Assembly (NCBI RefSeq): GCF_002929225.1
Contig: NZ_PISM01000022.1
Coordinates: forward strand, 434,001-498,000
From: Stutzerimonas kunmingensis
GTDB lineage: Bacteria; Pseudomonadota; Gammaproteobacteria; Pseudomonadales; Pseudomonadaceae
Direction of reading: 5' to 3'
DNA: 64,000 bases
In this document: in pieces, positions 7,788 through 24,462 of the stretch
Position numbering within the stretch: the stretch's first letter is position 1
Layout: every line of letters begins with the position of its first letter
Program-made: the position numbers and the translations under genes
Notes under the pieces: generated by a model
Told to the model about the DNA's origin: nothing
The model's database searches: none
Seen by the model: the letters and a program-made list of their open reading frames with translations, nothing else

Positions 7788-9156
7788 GGTTCAGCTCCTC
7801 TTGATGGGTGGATGGCTGTGCGGTGACCTCCAGTTGCAGGCCGTGTCGGGCGATCACCCGTACCTGCTGGCCGGCCTGCAGCGGTGAGGCGCTGTGCACC
7901 TGCCAGTTCTCGCCCTGCAGGTGCAGCCAGCCACTGTGGGAATCCTGTACCGAGACCGAGGTGATCTGCGCGACGCTGCCGATCAGCTCGCTGTCGCCGC
8001 CGACCAGGCGCTGCCGTCGCGCCTTCAGCGCCATGGCGACGATGCCGAACACCAGCAGTGCGCTGACCATGCCCAGCGGCACGATCAGGCTCAGCGGAAT
8101 GCCGAAACCCGGCACCTCGGTATCGATGAGGATCACCGCGCCAGCGACGAACGCGGCCACGCCGCCGATGCCGAGCACCCCGAAGCTCGGCAGGAACGCT
8201 TCGGCGACCATGAAAGCGATGCCGAGCAGGATCAGCGCCACGCCGGCGTAGTTCACCGGCAGCAGCTGCAGCGAATACAGCGCCAGGATCAGACAGATGC
8301 CGCCGAGCACGCCGCCGGCGCCGATGCCGGGGTTGGAGAATTCGAGGATCAGCCCGTAGATGCCGATCATCATCAGGATCAGCGCCACGCTGGGGTTGGT
8401 GATCACCGCCAGCAGGCGCACCCGCCAGTCGGGTGCGTGCTCGATGAGCGGGGCGTCTGCGGTGCTTAGCGTGGCGTCACCCTCGACGGTGGTGAGGGTT
8501 TTGCCGTCGAGCTGGCGCAGCAGGTCGGCAACATCGCGCGCCAGGTAGTCGATCACCTTCTGTTCCAGCGCTTCGCTCGCCGACAGGCTGACCGCCTCGC
8601 GCACGGCCTGCTCGGCCCACTCGGCATTGCGTCCGCGCAACTGGGCCAGGCCGCGGATATAGGCGGCGGCGTCGTTGACCTGTTTGCGGCTCATGGCGTC
8701 GCCGGGGGGCTTGGATGGCTCGTCCTGCTTGCCTTGCGGCTGCTCGGGCGGTGCGCCGGGCATGCCACCGATCTGCACCGGCGTCGCCGCGCCAAGGTTG
8801 GTGCCCGGCGCCATCGCCGCGACATGGCTGGCGTAGAGCATGTAGGTGCCGGCGCTGGCGGCCCGGGCGCCACTGGGGGTGACGTAGGTGGCGACTGGGA
8901 TCGGGCTGGCGAGGATCGCCTTGATGATCGCGCGCATCGACGTGTCCAGCCCGCCGGGGGTGTCCAATTCCAGCACTACCAGCTGTGCCTCCTCGTGACG
9001 GGCATGTTCGAGGCCGCGCAGCAGGTAGTCGGCGCTGGCCGGGCCGATTGCGCCGTCGACCCGCAGCAGCGTGACCGGCGCCGCAGCCAGTGCGGGGCCA
9101 GCCAGCAACAGCAGCAAGGCCAGCGACCAGCGCAGCAGGCGCATGGAGCGGAGCAT
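7777..9156 (-). CDS. NfeD-family membrane serine protease (ClpP-class, long form)
   Basis: A 459-residue long-form NfeD protein. Residues 1-25 are a signal peptide. The ClpP-like periplasmic protease domain covers about 26-225 and shows the Ser/Lys dyad expected from archaeal NfeD: Ser near 101 in [12 protein letters not shown] and Lys near 158 in [14 protein letters not shown]. Four to five membrane helices follow (about 240-380), then a small OB-fold NfeD domain at the C-terminus ([19 protein letters not shown]). It is the first gene of the nfeD-slipin-LEA operon. Substrate is probably the adjacent slipin, by analogy with characterised pairs. Confidence 0.9.
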   Translation of the reverse strand: MLRSMRLLRWSLALLLLLAGPALAAAPVTLLRVDGAIGPASADYLLRGLEHARHEEAQLVVLELDTPGGLDTSMRAIIKAILASPIPVATYVTPSGARAASAGTYMLYASHVAAMAPGTNLGAATPVQIGGMPGAPPEQPQGKQDEPSKPPGDAMSRKQVNDAAAYIRGLAQLRGRNAEWAEQAVREAVSLSASEALEQKVIDYLARDVADLLRQLDGKTLTTVEGDATLSTADAPLIEHAPDWRVRLLAVITNPSVALILMMIGIYGLILEFSNPGIGAGGVLGGICLILALYSLQLLPVNYAGVALILLGIAFMVAEAFLPSFGVLGIGGVAAFVAGAVILIDTEVPGFGIPLSLIVPLGMVSALLVFGIVAMALKARRQRLVGGDSELIGSVAQITSVSVQDSHSGWLHLQGENWQVHSASPLQAGQQVRVIARHGLQLEVTAQPSTHQEELNHGL

Positions 9157-9274
9157 GGCGCTCTCCTCGGGCAGTGCAGGATACTGCCGGTCATTTCAGC
9201 GTAGACGACGGCTGCTCGCGCGCCGATTGCTGCGCGAGTGTGTCGCGGTGCGGCGCAATCGCTGAACTCTGCTC

Positions 9275-9286
9275 GGTGTTAACACC
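9275..9286. promoter_or_regulatory. 12-bp palindrome between nfeD and a divergent small gene
   Basis: GGTGTTAACACC is a perfect palindrome in the 180-base divergent spacer, followed at once by a second short dyad (CACC TCACA GGTG). It could be an operator for nfeD or for the small plus-strand gene. No regulator can be named. Confidence 0.3.
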
Positions 9287-9340
9287 TCACAGGTGCAGAG
9301 GGATGGTTGTCCGTCGCCTGCAGAAAGAGGAGATATGCCA

Positions 9341-9406
9341 ATGATTCCTTGCCCCGACAAGCGCTCCGCGCCCGTATCGAGAAGCCGGCAGGATGGGCTG
9401 CGCTGA
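9341..9406 (+). CDS. Possible leader peptide coupled to the next gene
   Basis: A 21-codon open frame starting at the ATG at 9341, 8 bases after a strong AGGAG (9328-9332), and ending with a TGA at 9404-9406 that overlaps the next ATG as TGATG. The predicted peptide is MIPCPDKRSAPVSRSRQDGL plus Arg. An ATG at 9335 in the same frame is too close to the AGGAG. The good ribosome site belongs to this frame and not to the downstream gene, which suggests translational coupling. It may be only a loading site; there is no independent proof of the peptide. Confidence 0.35.
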   Translation: MIPCPDKRSAPVSRSRQDGLR

Positions 9407-9603
9407 TGCCCGCACCGCGCAGCAAGACCGTGGAGAAGATGATGGGCGCCGTGCGCTGGATCGGCTTCGCCGCCTGCTCGCTGGCGGCCGTCGGCTATGC
9501 CGCCATCGGCAACTACAACATGACCGGTGCGATGCTGGCGCTGGCCGTGCTGTCCTGGCTCAACATTCGTCGCAAGCGTTCGCCGCGGCCGCCTGAGCGC
9601 TAG
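9406..9603 (+). CDS. Hypothetical small membrane protein
   Basis: A 65-residue protein with a basic N-terminus (MPAPRSKTVEKMM), two close hydrophobic stretches (about 15-30 and 36-50) and a basic Arg/Lys/Pro-rich tail. I place the start at 9406, overlapping the leader frame stop; a TTG at 9307 would add a 33-residue extension that is not membrane-like and ignores the AGGAG site. Its stop overlaps that of the convergent SDR gene: the four bases CTAG (9600-9603) serve as TAG for both strands. I do not recognise a family. Confidence 0.55.
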   Translation: MPAPRSKTVEKMMGAVRWIGFAACSLAAVGYAAIGNYNMTGAMLALAVLSWLNIRRKRSPRPPER

Positions 9604-10592
9604 CGTCGGCCTCGGCCCAATGCCCAACCCGCACCCAATGCCAGCAGGGCGCCGGCGCCCAGGGCCAGCTTGCCTACATTCGCCGCGCTGATGGTCAGCG
9701 CATGTGACTGCGCCTGATCGCCGAAGCGGCCGTCGGTCGAGTGCAGGCCTTCGACTGGCTCGAAGAGGTTGTCCGGGCGTTTTTCCGCCACGCGTTCGGG
9801 CACCAGCTGTCCGTCCCAGGCCTGCCGCGCGAGCATGCGATCGAGCAAACCGGGCATGAACAGCGTGCCGATGATCGCCTTCAGGCTGGCCGTGCCGACC
9901 CACAGCTCCCGGGGTGCGTCACGGGCCGCACGAAGGATGGCCCGCGCCGCGACTTCCGGTGTGTGGATCGGCGGCACCGGCTGCGCGCGCCAGCCGATCT
10001 TGTTGCGTGCCCAATCGAACTGCGGCGTGTTGTGCGCCGGCAGCTGAACCATGCTCAGGCGAATGGCGCTGTTGTCGTGGATCAGCTCACAACGCAGCGA
10101 ATCGATAAAGCCGCGAATGGCGAACTTGGCGCCGCAATAGGCCGACTGCAAGGGGATGGCGCGGTAGGCCAGTGCCGAGCCGACCTGGACGATGGTGCCG
10201 CTGTTGCGTGGGCGCATGTGGCGCAGCGCAGCCAGCGTGCCGTGCACGCTGCCGAGGTAGGTCACCTCGGTGACGCGGCGGATTTCCTCGGCGGTCAGGG
10301 ACGCGAAGGGGCCGAACACTGTCGCCATCGCCGCGTTGACCCAGACATCGATCGGCCCCAGCTCCGACTCGATGCGGCTGGCCGCGGCATCCAGCGCCTT
10401 GGCATCGGCGACATCGGCGGAGATCGCCAGCACCGTCGCGCCCAGTGCTTCGAGTTGATCGCGGGTGTCGCGCAGGCCCTGTTCCCCCCGGGCGATCAGC
10501 GCGACCCGGTAGCCGGCCGTGGCAAAGGCCTCGGCGGTCGCGCGGCCGACGCCAGCGGTTGCGCCGCAGATCACCGCGATTGGTTCTGGCAT
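9600..10592 (-). CDS. Short-chain dehydrogenase/reductase with C-terminal membrane tail
   Basis: A 330-residue classical-fold SDR. The NAD(P) motif GATAGVGR is at residues 10-17, the structural NAA near 95, and the catalytic set is Ser139, Tyr152 and Lys156 (SAYCGAK). About 80 residues longer than a basic SDR: after the fold comes a linker with WVGTASLKAIIGTLFMPGLL and a final Gly/Ala/Leu-rich hydrophobic stretch (about 305-325) capped by RGRR, suggesting a tail-anchored membrane protein. Substrate is unknown. It is monocistronic and convergent with the small membrane protein. Confidence 0.88.
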   Translation of the reverse strand: MPEPIAVICGATAGVGRATAEAFATAGYRVALIARGEQGLRDTRDQLEALGATVLAISADVADAKALDAAASRIESELGPIDVWVNAAMATVFGPFASLTAEEIRRVTEVTYLGSVHGTLAALRHMRPRNSGTIVQVGSALAYRAIPLQSAYCGAKFAIRGFIDSLRCELIHDNSAIRLSMVQLPAHNTPQFDWARNKIGWRAQPVPPIHTPEVAARAILRAARDAPRELWVGTASLKAIIGTLFMPGLLDRMLARQAWDGQLVPERVAEKRPDNLFEPVEGLHSTDGRFGDQAQSHALTISAANVGKLALGAGALLALGAGWALGRGRR

Positions 10593-10975
10593 GAGAAGTC
10601 CTCTGATCGTTGCAGTTGGCGGTCGCGCTCGGCGGCCCGCGGTCTGCTTAGACGACCCGTGCGGGCATGGGGGAGTTCGGATGAGCTCGAGCGAAATGCG
10701 CGGCTATCGACCAATGGCCAATGGCGTCTACGCCTTTCGTCTGAGATTGTTAGCAGGCTAAGCGATACGCTTGGCGCCGCCCCTTGGCTCAAAAGGCGAA
10801 GCGGCATGACGCAACGATGCCCACGTGAAAGACGGGCTGCGTCTTCCCCCTCCGTGCATCTAACCGATGCCCTCGGCGGCTTATCCGGTCGCCCTCGGAC
10901 TTCAGCCCGCTGCCCCTCGGCAGCGGCGCTCCGCCAGCAGCGTGGAAGGAACCCCTCTGCGCTGTTCCGGTCGAT
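10593..10975. other. Intergenic stretch without a recognisable gene
   Basis: Between the divergent SDR gene and the yqaE gene. I see no open frame with a convincing ribosome site, no RNA gene and no clear terminator here. It must hold the SDR promoter and the yqaE promoter, but no strong consensus elements stand out. The base mix stays GC-rich. Confidence 0.5.
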
Positions 10976-11008
10976 TCAGGTAAGCCGCATATGGCCACAC
11001 TTACCTGA
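10976..11008 (+). promoter_or_regulatory. 5'-UTR hairpin next to the yqaE ribosome site
   Basis: TCAGGTAAG (10976-10984) and CTTACCTGA (11000-11008) are perfect 9-bp inverted repeats with a 15-base loop. The stem ends exactly where the Shine-Dalgarno ACGGAG begins, 8 bases ahead of the ATG. It could be an operator, or an mRNA structure that tunes initiation. Confidence 0.45.
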
Positions 11009-11016
11009 CGGAGACC

Positions 11017-11178
11017 ATGATGGACCTCATCCGCATCATTATCGCGATACTGCTGCCACCGCTTGGCGTGTTCCTCCAGGTAGGGTTCGCCGGCGCGTTC
11101 TGGCTCAACATCCTGCTCACCTTGCTCGGCTATATCCCCGGCATCATCCACGCGGTCTGGATCATCGCTCGCCGTTGA
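11017..11178 (+). CDS. YqaE/Pmp3-family small membrane protein
   Basis: A 53-residue proteolipid of the YqaE/Pmp3 (UPF0057) family. It has two hydrophobic helices: residues 4-22 (LIRIIIAILLPPLGVFLQVG) and 28-50 with the family phrase FWLNILLTLLGYIPGIIHAV. Members are stress-induced membrane proteins thought to affect membrane potential or resistance to osmotic stress. Two adjacent ATGs (11017, 11020) are possible; GGAG at 11010-11013 precedes them. A hairpin abuts the ribosome site and a terminator lies right after the stop, so it is a single-gene unit. Confidence 0.9.
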   Translation: MMDLIRIIIAILLPPLGVFLQVGFAGAFWLNILLTLLGYIPGIIHAVWIIARR

Positions 11179-11183
11179 TCGTC

Positions 11184-11211
11184 AGCGGCCCGGCTCGACC
11201 GGGCTGCTTTT
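11184..11211 (+). terminator. Rho-independent terminator of yqaE
   Basis: AGCGGCCCGG (11184-11193), loop CTCGA, and CCGGGCTGCT (11199-11208) form a 10-bp stem with one G:U pair, running into TTTT. It starts 6 bases after the yqaE stop. Confidence 0.8.
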
Positions 11212-11365
11212 GAACTCCTTCCCCTGGCCGTGTAGAGTCGCGCTTCCTGCGCTACGGAACCAATCACGCGCGAAACACTCAAGAAAACGCCGCTAACCGA
11301 GCGCGATCGCCCGTGGGTGACGCCTGCGCTTAGCCGCCCGCGCCAGGTATACGGAAAGGAAACCA

Positions 11366-14887
<3,522 letters not shown>

Positions 14888-14888
14888 A

Positions 14889-15707
14889 ATGGGCGACCGT
14901 AACGTCGAGATCGAACTCAAGCTGCTGATCGAGGCGATCTACCTCAAGTACAGCTATGACTTCCGTGACTACTCCGGCGCTTCGCTCAAGCGCCGGGTAT
15001 TGCTGGCGTTGAAGCAGTTGCAGTGCGAGAGCATCTCGGCCTTGCAGCGCAAGATCCTCTATGACCCGCAGGCCTTCATGGACCTGCTGCAGTACCTCAC
15101 CATCCCGGTCAGCGAGATGTTCCGCGATCCCGGCTATTTCCGCGCGCTGCGGGAACAGGTGGTGCCGGTGCTGCGCACCTATCCGTCGCTGAAGATTTGG
15201 ATCGCCGGCTGCAGCACCGGCGAAGAGGTCTACTCGATGGCCATCCTGCTCAAGGAAGAGGGGCTGCTCGAGCGCTCGATCATCTACGCTACCGACATCA
15301 ACCCGCGTTCGCTGGAGCAGGCGCGCCAGGGCATCTTCGCCATCGACCACCTGCGCCAGTACACGGCGAACTACCAGCAGGCCGGCGGCACGCGCAGTTT
15401 TTCCGACTACTACACCGCGGCGTACGACTCGGCGATCATGGACAAATCGCTGAAAGAAACGGTTACGTTTGCCGACCATAGCCTGGCCACCGATAGCGTA
15501 TTTTCCGAAACGCATTTGATCTCCTGCCGCAACGTGCTGATCTATTTCAACAAGCCGCTGCAGGACCGCGCCTTCGGTCTGTTCCACGAATCGCTCTGCC
15601 ACCGCGGATTTCTTGGTCTGGGGAGCAAGGAAACGGTCGAGTTCTCCGGCTACGCCGGTTGCTACGAGCCGTTCAACAAATCGGAAAGGATCTTCCGCAA
15701 GTCATGA
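14889..15707 (+). CDS. CheR-type protein methyltransferase
   Basis: A 272-residue SAM-dependent methyltransferase of the CheR family, which methylates glutamates on chemoreceptors. The small helical CheR N-domain spans about 1-75 (YSGASLKRRVLLAL; PVSEMFRDPGYF) and the SAM domain follows with IAGCSTGEEVYSMAILL near 105 and the signature SCRNVLIYFNKPLQ near 213. It starts one base after the hybrid kinase stop. There is no receptor-tail-binding pentapeptide partner or chemoreceptor in the window; the target may be the coiled-coil region of the kinase, as suggested for CheR-CheB-kinase fusions in other bacteria. That is an inference. Confidence 0.9.
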   Translation: MGDRNVEIELKLLIEAIYLKYSYDFRDYSGASLKRRVLLALKQLQCESISALQRKILYDPQAFMDLLQYLTIPVSEMFRDPGYFRALREQVVPVLRTYPSLKIWIAGCSTGEEVYSMAILLKEEGLLERSIIYATDINPRSLEQARQGIFAIDHLRQYTANYQQAGGTRSFSDYYTAAYDSAIMDKSLKETVTFADHSLATDSVFSETHLISCRNVLIYFNKPLQDRAFGLFHESLCHRGFLGLGSKETVEFSGYAGCYEPFNKSERIFRKS

Positions 15708-16306
15708 GCAGCTCCGCGCAGGCGATTCTGCAGATCCGCCGCCAGCCGCCGATAGAGGCCGTGGTGATCGGAGCCTCGGCAGGTGGACTCGAAGCACTGG
15801 GGATAGTGCTCGAAGGCCTGCCGAGCGGTTTTCGCTTGCCGATCCTGGTGGTCCAGCACGTGCCGGCCAATGGCCCGACGCATCTGGCCGAGATATTCGG
15901 ACGCAGAACCCGGCTGCTGGTCAAGGAAGCCGACGACAAGGACCAGTTACGCTGCGGAATGCTGTACTTTGCCGCACCCGGCTACCACCTGCTGGTCGAG
16001 AGCGACCGAAGCCTGTCCCTGAGCCAGGACGATGCGGTGCATTTTTCCCGTCCGTCGATCGACGTGCTGTTCGAATCGGCGGCCGATGTCTGGGGGCCGC
16101 AGGTTGCGGGTTTCCTGCTGACCGGCGCCAACGAGGATGGCGCCGCCGGCCTCGAGGCGATCCACCGCGGCGGCGGGTTGACCGTGATTCAGGACCCCGT
16201 CGAAGCGGCCGTACCAACCATGCCTCGCGCCGCCCTGCGGCGCTTCGCGCCGGATTACATCTTGCCCCTACGCGACATTCACCGATTGTTGCGAGAACTG
16301 GAGTGA
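15704..16306 (+). CDS. CheB-type protein methylesterase lacking a receiver domain
   Basis: A 200-residue stand-alone CheB methylesterase/deamidase catalytic domain. The catalytic triad is visible: Ser25 in IGASAGG, His52 in VVQHVP and Asp145 in GANEDGA. Ordinary CheB has an N-terminal receiver of about 120 residues that is absent here, so activity would have to be controlled by partners, perhaps the receivers of the flanking kinases. The start overlaps the CheR stop as ATGA and the next gene begins 2 bases after its stop. Confidence 0.9.
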   Translation: MSSSAQAILQIRRQPPIEAVVIGASAGGLEALGIVLEGLPSGFRLPILVVQHVPANGPTHLAEIFGRRTRLLVKEADDKDQLRCGMLYFAAPGYHLLVESDRSLSLSQDDAVHFSRPSIDVLFESAADVWGPQVAGFLLTGANEDGAAGLEAIHRGGGLTVIQDPVEAAVPTMPRAALRRFAPDYILPLRDIHRLLRELE

Positions 16307-16308
16307 CC

Positions 16309-17499
16309 ATGCCCGACCGTACCGACGAGGTAAATTTACTGATCGTCGATGACCTGCCGGAGAACCTGCTGGCTCTGGACGCGCTGTTGCAGGCGCCCGG
16401 TATACGGGTTCATCAGGCCGAATCGGCCGAGCAGGCACTGGAGCTGCTGCTGCGTCACGAGTTCGCACTGGCCATTCTCGATGTGCAGATGCCGGGCATG
16501 GACGGCTTCCAGCTGGCCGAGCTGATGCGCGGCACCGAGCGCACCAAGCAGATCCCCATCGTCTTCGTCAGTGCCGCCGGTCGCGAGCTCAACTATGCCT
16601 TCAAGGGTTACGAGAGTGGCGCGGTGGATTTCATGCACAAGCCGCTGGATGCCCATGCGGTGCGCAGCAAGGTCAGCGTGTTCGTCGATCTGTACCGTGG
16701 GCGCAAGCGCCTGGCACGGCAGCTGGAGGCGCTGGAGCGGAGCCGCCGCGAGCAGGAAGTGCTGCTCGACGAACTGCGCAGCACCCAGGCCGAGCTGGAG
16801 GGGGCGGTGCGCATGCGCGATGACTTCATGTCGATCGTCTCCCACGAGCTGAAGACACCGCTCAACACCCTGATTCTCGAGGTGCAGCTGCGCAAGCTGC
16901 AGCTCGGTCGCAACAATCTCGAGGCCTTCAGCGAAGAGCGCCTGCGCAACATGGTGGACAAGGACGAGCGGCAGATTCAGAGCCTGATCCGCCTGATCGA
17001 CGACATGCTCGATGTCTCGCGCATCCGTACCGGCAAGTTATCGATCCGCCCGAGCCGCACCGACCTCGCGCAGTTGGTCGGTAACGTCGTGGAAAGTTTC
17101 GCGGCGCAGATGGAAGCCTGCGGCTGCGAGCTGCGGCTGGAGCGAAACGAGCCGATCATCGGCGTGTGGGACGCCTTCCGTATCGAACAGGTGCTGGCCA
17201 ACCTGCTGACCAATGCCATGCGCTACGGGGCTGGCAAGCCGGTGCACGTCAGTGTCGTGTCGTGTGCAGACGGTGCCTGCATCGAGGTGCGCGACCACGG
17301 CATCGGCATCAGCCCGCAGAGTCTGGAGCGCATCTTCTGCCAGTTCGAACGTGCCGAAGGCAGCGAAAGCAGCGCCGGTCTGGGACTGGGTCTGTTCATC
17401 GCCGACCAAATCGTCCGTGCGCACAACGGCCGCATTCAGGTGCAGAGCGAGGAAGGCCAGGGCTCGCTGTTCCGCGTGCTGCTGCCGCTGGGCGAGTAG
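16309..17499 (+). CDS. Receiver-histidine kinase fusion (REC-HisKA-HATPase)
   Basis: A 396-residue cytosolic protein. An N-terminal receiver (1-125) has predicted phospho-Asp58 in LAILDVQMPGMDG and Lys near 109 in FMHKPLD. A coiled coil (130-170) leads to HisKA with His179 in SIVSHELKTPL and HATPase with NLLTNAMRYG, DHGIGI and GLGLGLF. Such RR-kinase fusions relay signals from an upstream kinase. The start at 16309 is 2 bases after the cheB stop, with GGAG ahead. It closes the operon. No DNA-binding output domain exists in any of the four proteins, so the final target must be elsewhere. Confidence 0.92.
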   Translation: MPDRTDEVNLLIVDDLPENLLALDALLQAPGIRVHQAESAEQALELLLRHEFALAILDVQMPGMDGFQLAELMRGTERTKQIPIVFVSAAGRELNYAFKGYESGAVDFMHKPLDAHAVRSKVSVFVDLYRGRKRLARQLEALERSRREQEVLLDELRSTQAELEGAVRMRDDFMSIVSHELKTPLNTLILEVQLRKLQLGRNNLEAFSEERLRNMVDKDERQIQSLIRLIDDMLDVSRIRTGKLSIRPSRTDLAQLVGNVVESFAAQMEACGCELRLERNEPIIGVWDAFRIEQVLANLLTNAMRYGAGKPVHVSVVSCADGACIEVRDHGIGISPQSLERIFCQFERAEGSESSAGLGLGLFIADQIVRAHNGRIQVQSEEGQGSLFRVLLPLGE

Positions 17500-17540
17500 C
17501 TGCCGGTACGCTCGCTGGGCTGTAGGGCCGCAAGAGCGTA

Positions 17541-17603
17541 TCTCCGCCCCAGCGGAGAAGGTGCCTTATCCATCAGCGCCGGCCCCGGCGCGATATTGAT
17601 TTT
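17541..17603. other. Hairpin-rich convergent spacer
   Basis: Between the signalling operon and selO, which end head-on, lie TCTCCGC-CCCA-GCGGAGA (17541-17558) and the GC palindrome GCGCCGGCCCCGGCGC (17576-17591) followed by GATATTGATTTT. The second could stop plus-strand transcripts, but the T-tract is interrupted. Confidence 0.35.
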
Positions 17604-17608
17604 CCGCC

Positions 17609-22453
<4,845 letters not shown>

Positions 22454-22581
22454 GAGGGCAGTGACGTAGCGGATGACCGGAAAGAGCGGAAGTCTACGGA
22501 CTGTGCCGGCCCAGCGCGAGTACCCGACAGTCGACCGGCAGATGAGCGGTGAGGCCGCGTCAGCCGGCGGCTGTACTGGCA

Positions 22582-24327
22582 TCAGAACATCAGTTGCGGG
22601 CCGGGCTTGTCACCTTCGGGAAACTTCAGGCCGACCTTGCGCACTTCGCCAGCTTCCATGGCCGCCACGGTCCAGGTCAGGCCGTTCCATTCGACCTGAT
22701 CACCCACCACCGGGCGACCACCGACCTCCTCGGCCATGAAGGAGCCGATGGTCTGCTCGCCATCCACCTCGCCGAGCTTGAGGCCGTAGAGCGCGGCGAT
22801 GGCGCTGAGCTGGGCGTCGGCTTCGAGGATGAAGTCGCCGAAGAAGCGCAGGTCCTGGCCGCGCTTGGGCGCCTGGCTGAACAGCTTGCCGAGCGCCGGC
22901 AGGTCTTCTTCATGGCCGATCACGCAGAGGATGTCGCCGACCTGCAGCCGCGTGCTGCCGGACGGGTGCAGCAGCTCGGTACCACGAAACAGCGCAGCGA
23001 TGCGGGTGCCCGGCGGCATCTTCAGTTCGCGCAGGGCGGCGCCGACGCACCATTTGGAGGCGCTCAAGCGGTAGATGAACAGCTCCCACTGGCTGGTGGT
23101 ATGGACCTGCAGGCCGGTACGCGAGATCGGCAGTGGCGAGGGCGGAACCTCGACCTTGGCCTTTTTCGCCGCCCACGCCAGCGTCGAGCCCTGCAGCAGC
23201 AGGGACACCAGGACGATGAAGAACGCCACGTTGAAGAACAGCTGGGCATTTTCCAGTCCGGCCATCAGCGGAAACACCGCCAGGATCACCGGCACGGCGC
23301 CGCGCAGGCCGATCCAGGATATGAACAGCCGCTCGCGCAGATGGAAGCTGCGAAACGGCAGCAGGCTGACGAACACCGCGAGCGGGCGGGCGCAAAGGAT
23401 CATCCACAGCGACAGCGCCAATGCCGGCACGGCGATCGGCAACAGATCGCTGGGCGTGAGCAGCAGGCCGAGCACGAGGAACATGCCGATCTGGCTGAGC
23501 CAGGCCAGGCCGTCGAACATGTGCAGGATGCCATGCCGGTTGCGGATCGGCCGGTTGCCCAGCAGCAGGCCGCAGACGTAGATCGCCAGGATGCCGCTGC
23601 CGCCGACCGCGCTGGACAGGGCGAAGATCATCAGGCCGCCGGCCACCGCCAGTAGCGGATAGAGCCCGTCGGCTACCGAAAGACGGTTGATCAGTTGCAG
23701 CAGCAACCAGCCACCGGCCAGGCCGAGCAGCGTACCGATGCCGAACTGCTGGACCAGCTTGAGCAGGAAGTCCCAGCTGAAGCCGGTCTGGCCGGCCAGC
23801 AGCATGTCGATCAGCGCCACGGTCAGGAACATGGCCATGGGGTCGTTGCTGCCCGACTCGATCTCCAGCGTCGAGCCGACCCGCTCGTTCAGCCCCTTGC
23901 CGTTGAGCAGGTTGAACACCACGGCGGCGTCGGTGGAGCCGACGATCGCGCCGATCAGCAGGCCCTGCAGCAAGGGCAGCTCGAATAACCAGGCGGCGGC
24001 CAGGCCGGTCAGGCCGGAGGTGATCGCCACGCCCAGGGTCGCCAGCGAGAACGCCGGTTTCAGGGCCACGCGGAAGGTTGCGGTACGGGTACGCATGCCA
24101 CCGTCGAGGAGAATCACCGCCAGCGCCAGGTTGCTGATGACGAAGGCCAGCTGATAGTCCTCGAAGACGATACCGCCTACGCCATCGACCCCGGCAAGCA
24201 TGCCGACGCCGAGGAAAATCACCAGGATCGGCACGCCGAGACGCGCCGAAAGGGAACTCATCAGGATGCTCGCCGCCACCAACAAGGCACCGATAAAGAA
24301 CAGGTGGTTGATGTTGCCGACGTCCAA
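22582..24327 (-). CDS. K+(Na+)/H+ antiporter of the CvrA/NhaP2 type
   Basis: A 581-residue CPA1 antiporter. Residues 1-390 hold about twelve helices with the conserved acidic block [20 protein letters not shown] near 155-175, in which the two Asp/Asn residues bind the cation, and [14 protein letters not shown] near 340. The cytosolic tail has an RCK_C (TrkA-C) domain (about 405-490) and a C-terminal CorC_HlyC-like domain (about 500-575), which is the NhaP2/CvrA layout for cell volume and K+ homeostasis. It is followed by the MscK-like gene 128 bases downstream on the same strand. Confidence 0.92.
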   Translation of the reverse strand: MDVGNINHLFFIGALLVAASILMSSLSARLGVPILVIFLGVGMLAGVDGVGGIVFEDYQLAFVISNLALAVILLDGGMRTRTATFRVALKPAFSLATLGVAITSGLTGLAAAWLFELPLLQGLLIGAIVGSTDAAVVFNLLNGKGLNERVGSTLEIESGSNDPMAMFLTVALIDMLLAGQTGFSWDFLLKLVQQFGIGTLLGLAGGWLLLQLINRLSVADGLYPLLAVAGGLMIFALSSAVGGSGILAIYVCGLLLGNRPIRNRHGILHMFDGLAWLSQIGMFLVLGLLLTPSDLLPIAVPALALSLWMILCARPLAVFVSLLPFRSFHLRERLFISWIGLRGAVPVILAVFPLMAGLENAQLFFNVAFFIVLVSLLLQGSTLAWAAKKAKVEVPPSPLPISRTGLQVHTTSQWELFIYRLSASKWCVGAALRELKMPPGTRIAALFRGTELLHPSGSTRLQVGDILCVIGHEEDLPALGKLFSQAPKRGQDLRFFGDFILEADAQLSAIAALYGLKLGEVDGEQTIGSFMAEEVGGRPVVGDQVEWNGLTWTVAAMEAGEVRKVGLKFPEGDKPGPQLMF

Positions 24328-24411
24328 ATGAAGTCTCCGTTAGAGATAGCTGCCGCGTGCCCATGCACGGGATATGCCAGCGATTCTAACCTGATGATTT
24401 GACAGCCTGTC

Positions 24412-24438
24412 AAAAAAACGCCCCGCAGGAGCGGGGCG
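24412..24438 (-). terminator. Rho-independent terminator of the acyl-CoA dehydrogenase gene
   Basis: CGCCCCGC (24419-24426), loop AGGA, GCGGGGCG (24431-24438) form a perfect 8-bp stem, with seven A bases on the plus strand at 24412-24418 giving a U-run on the minus strand. It lies 25 bases past the stop and separates this gene from the antiporter. Confidence 0.9.
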
Positions 24439-24462
24439 CTGTTACAGCATGTGCGGCACGCT

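Noticed and set aside
10681..10761. Short frame beginning MSSSEMRGY in the SDR-yqaE gap
   Set aside because: No ribosome site and no hydrophobic or known motif; 27 codons are expected by chance.
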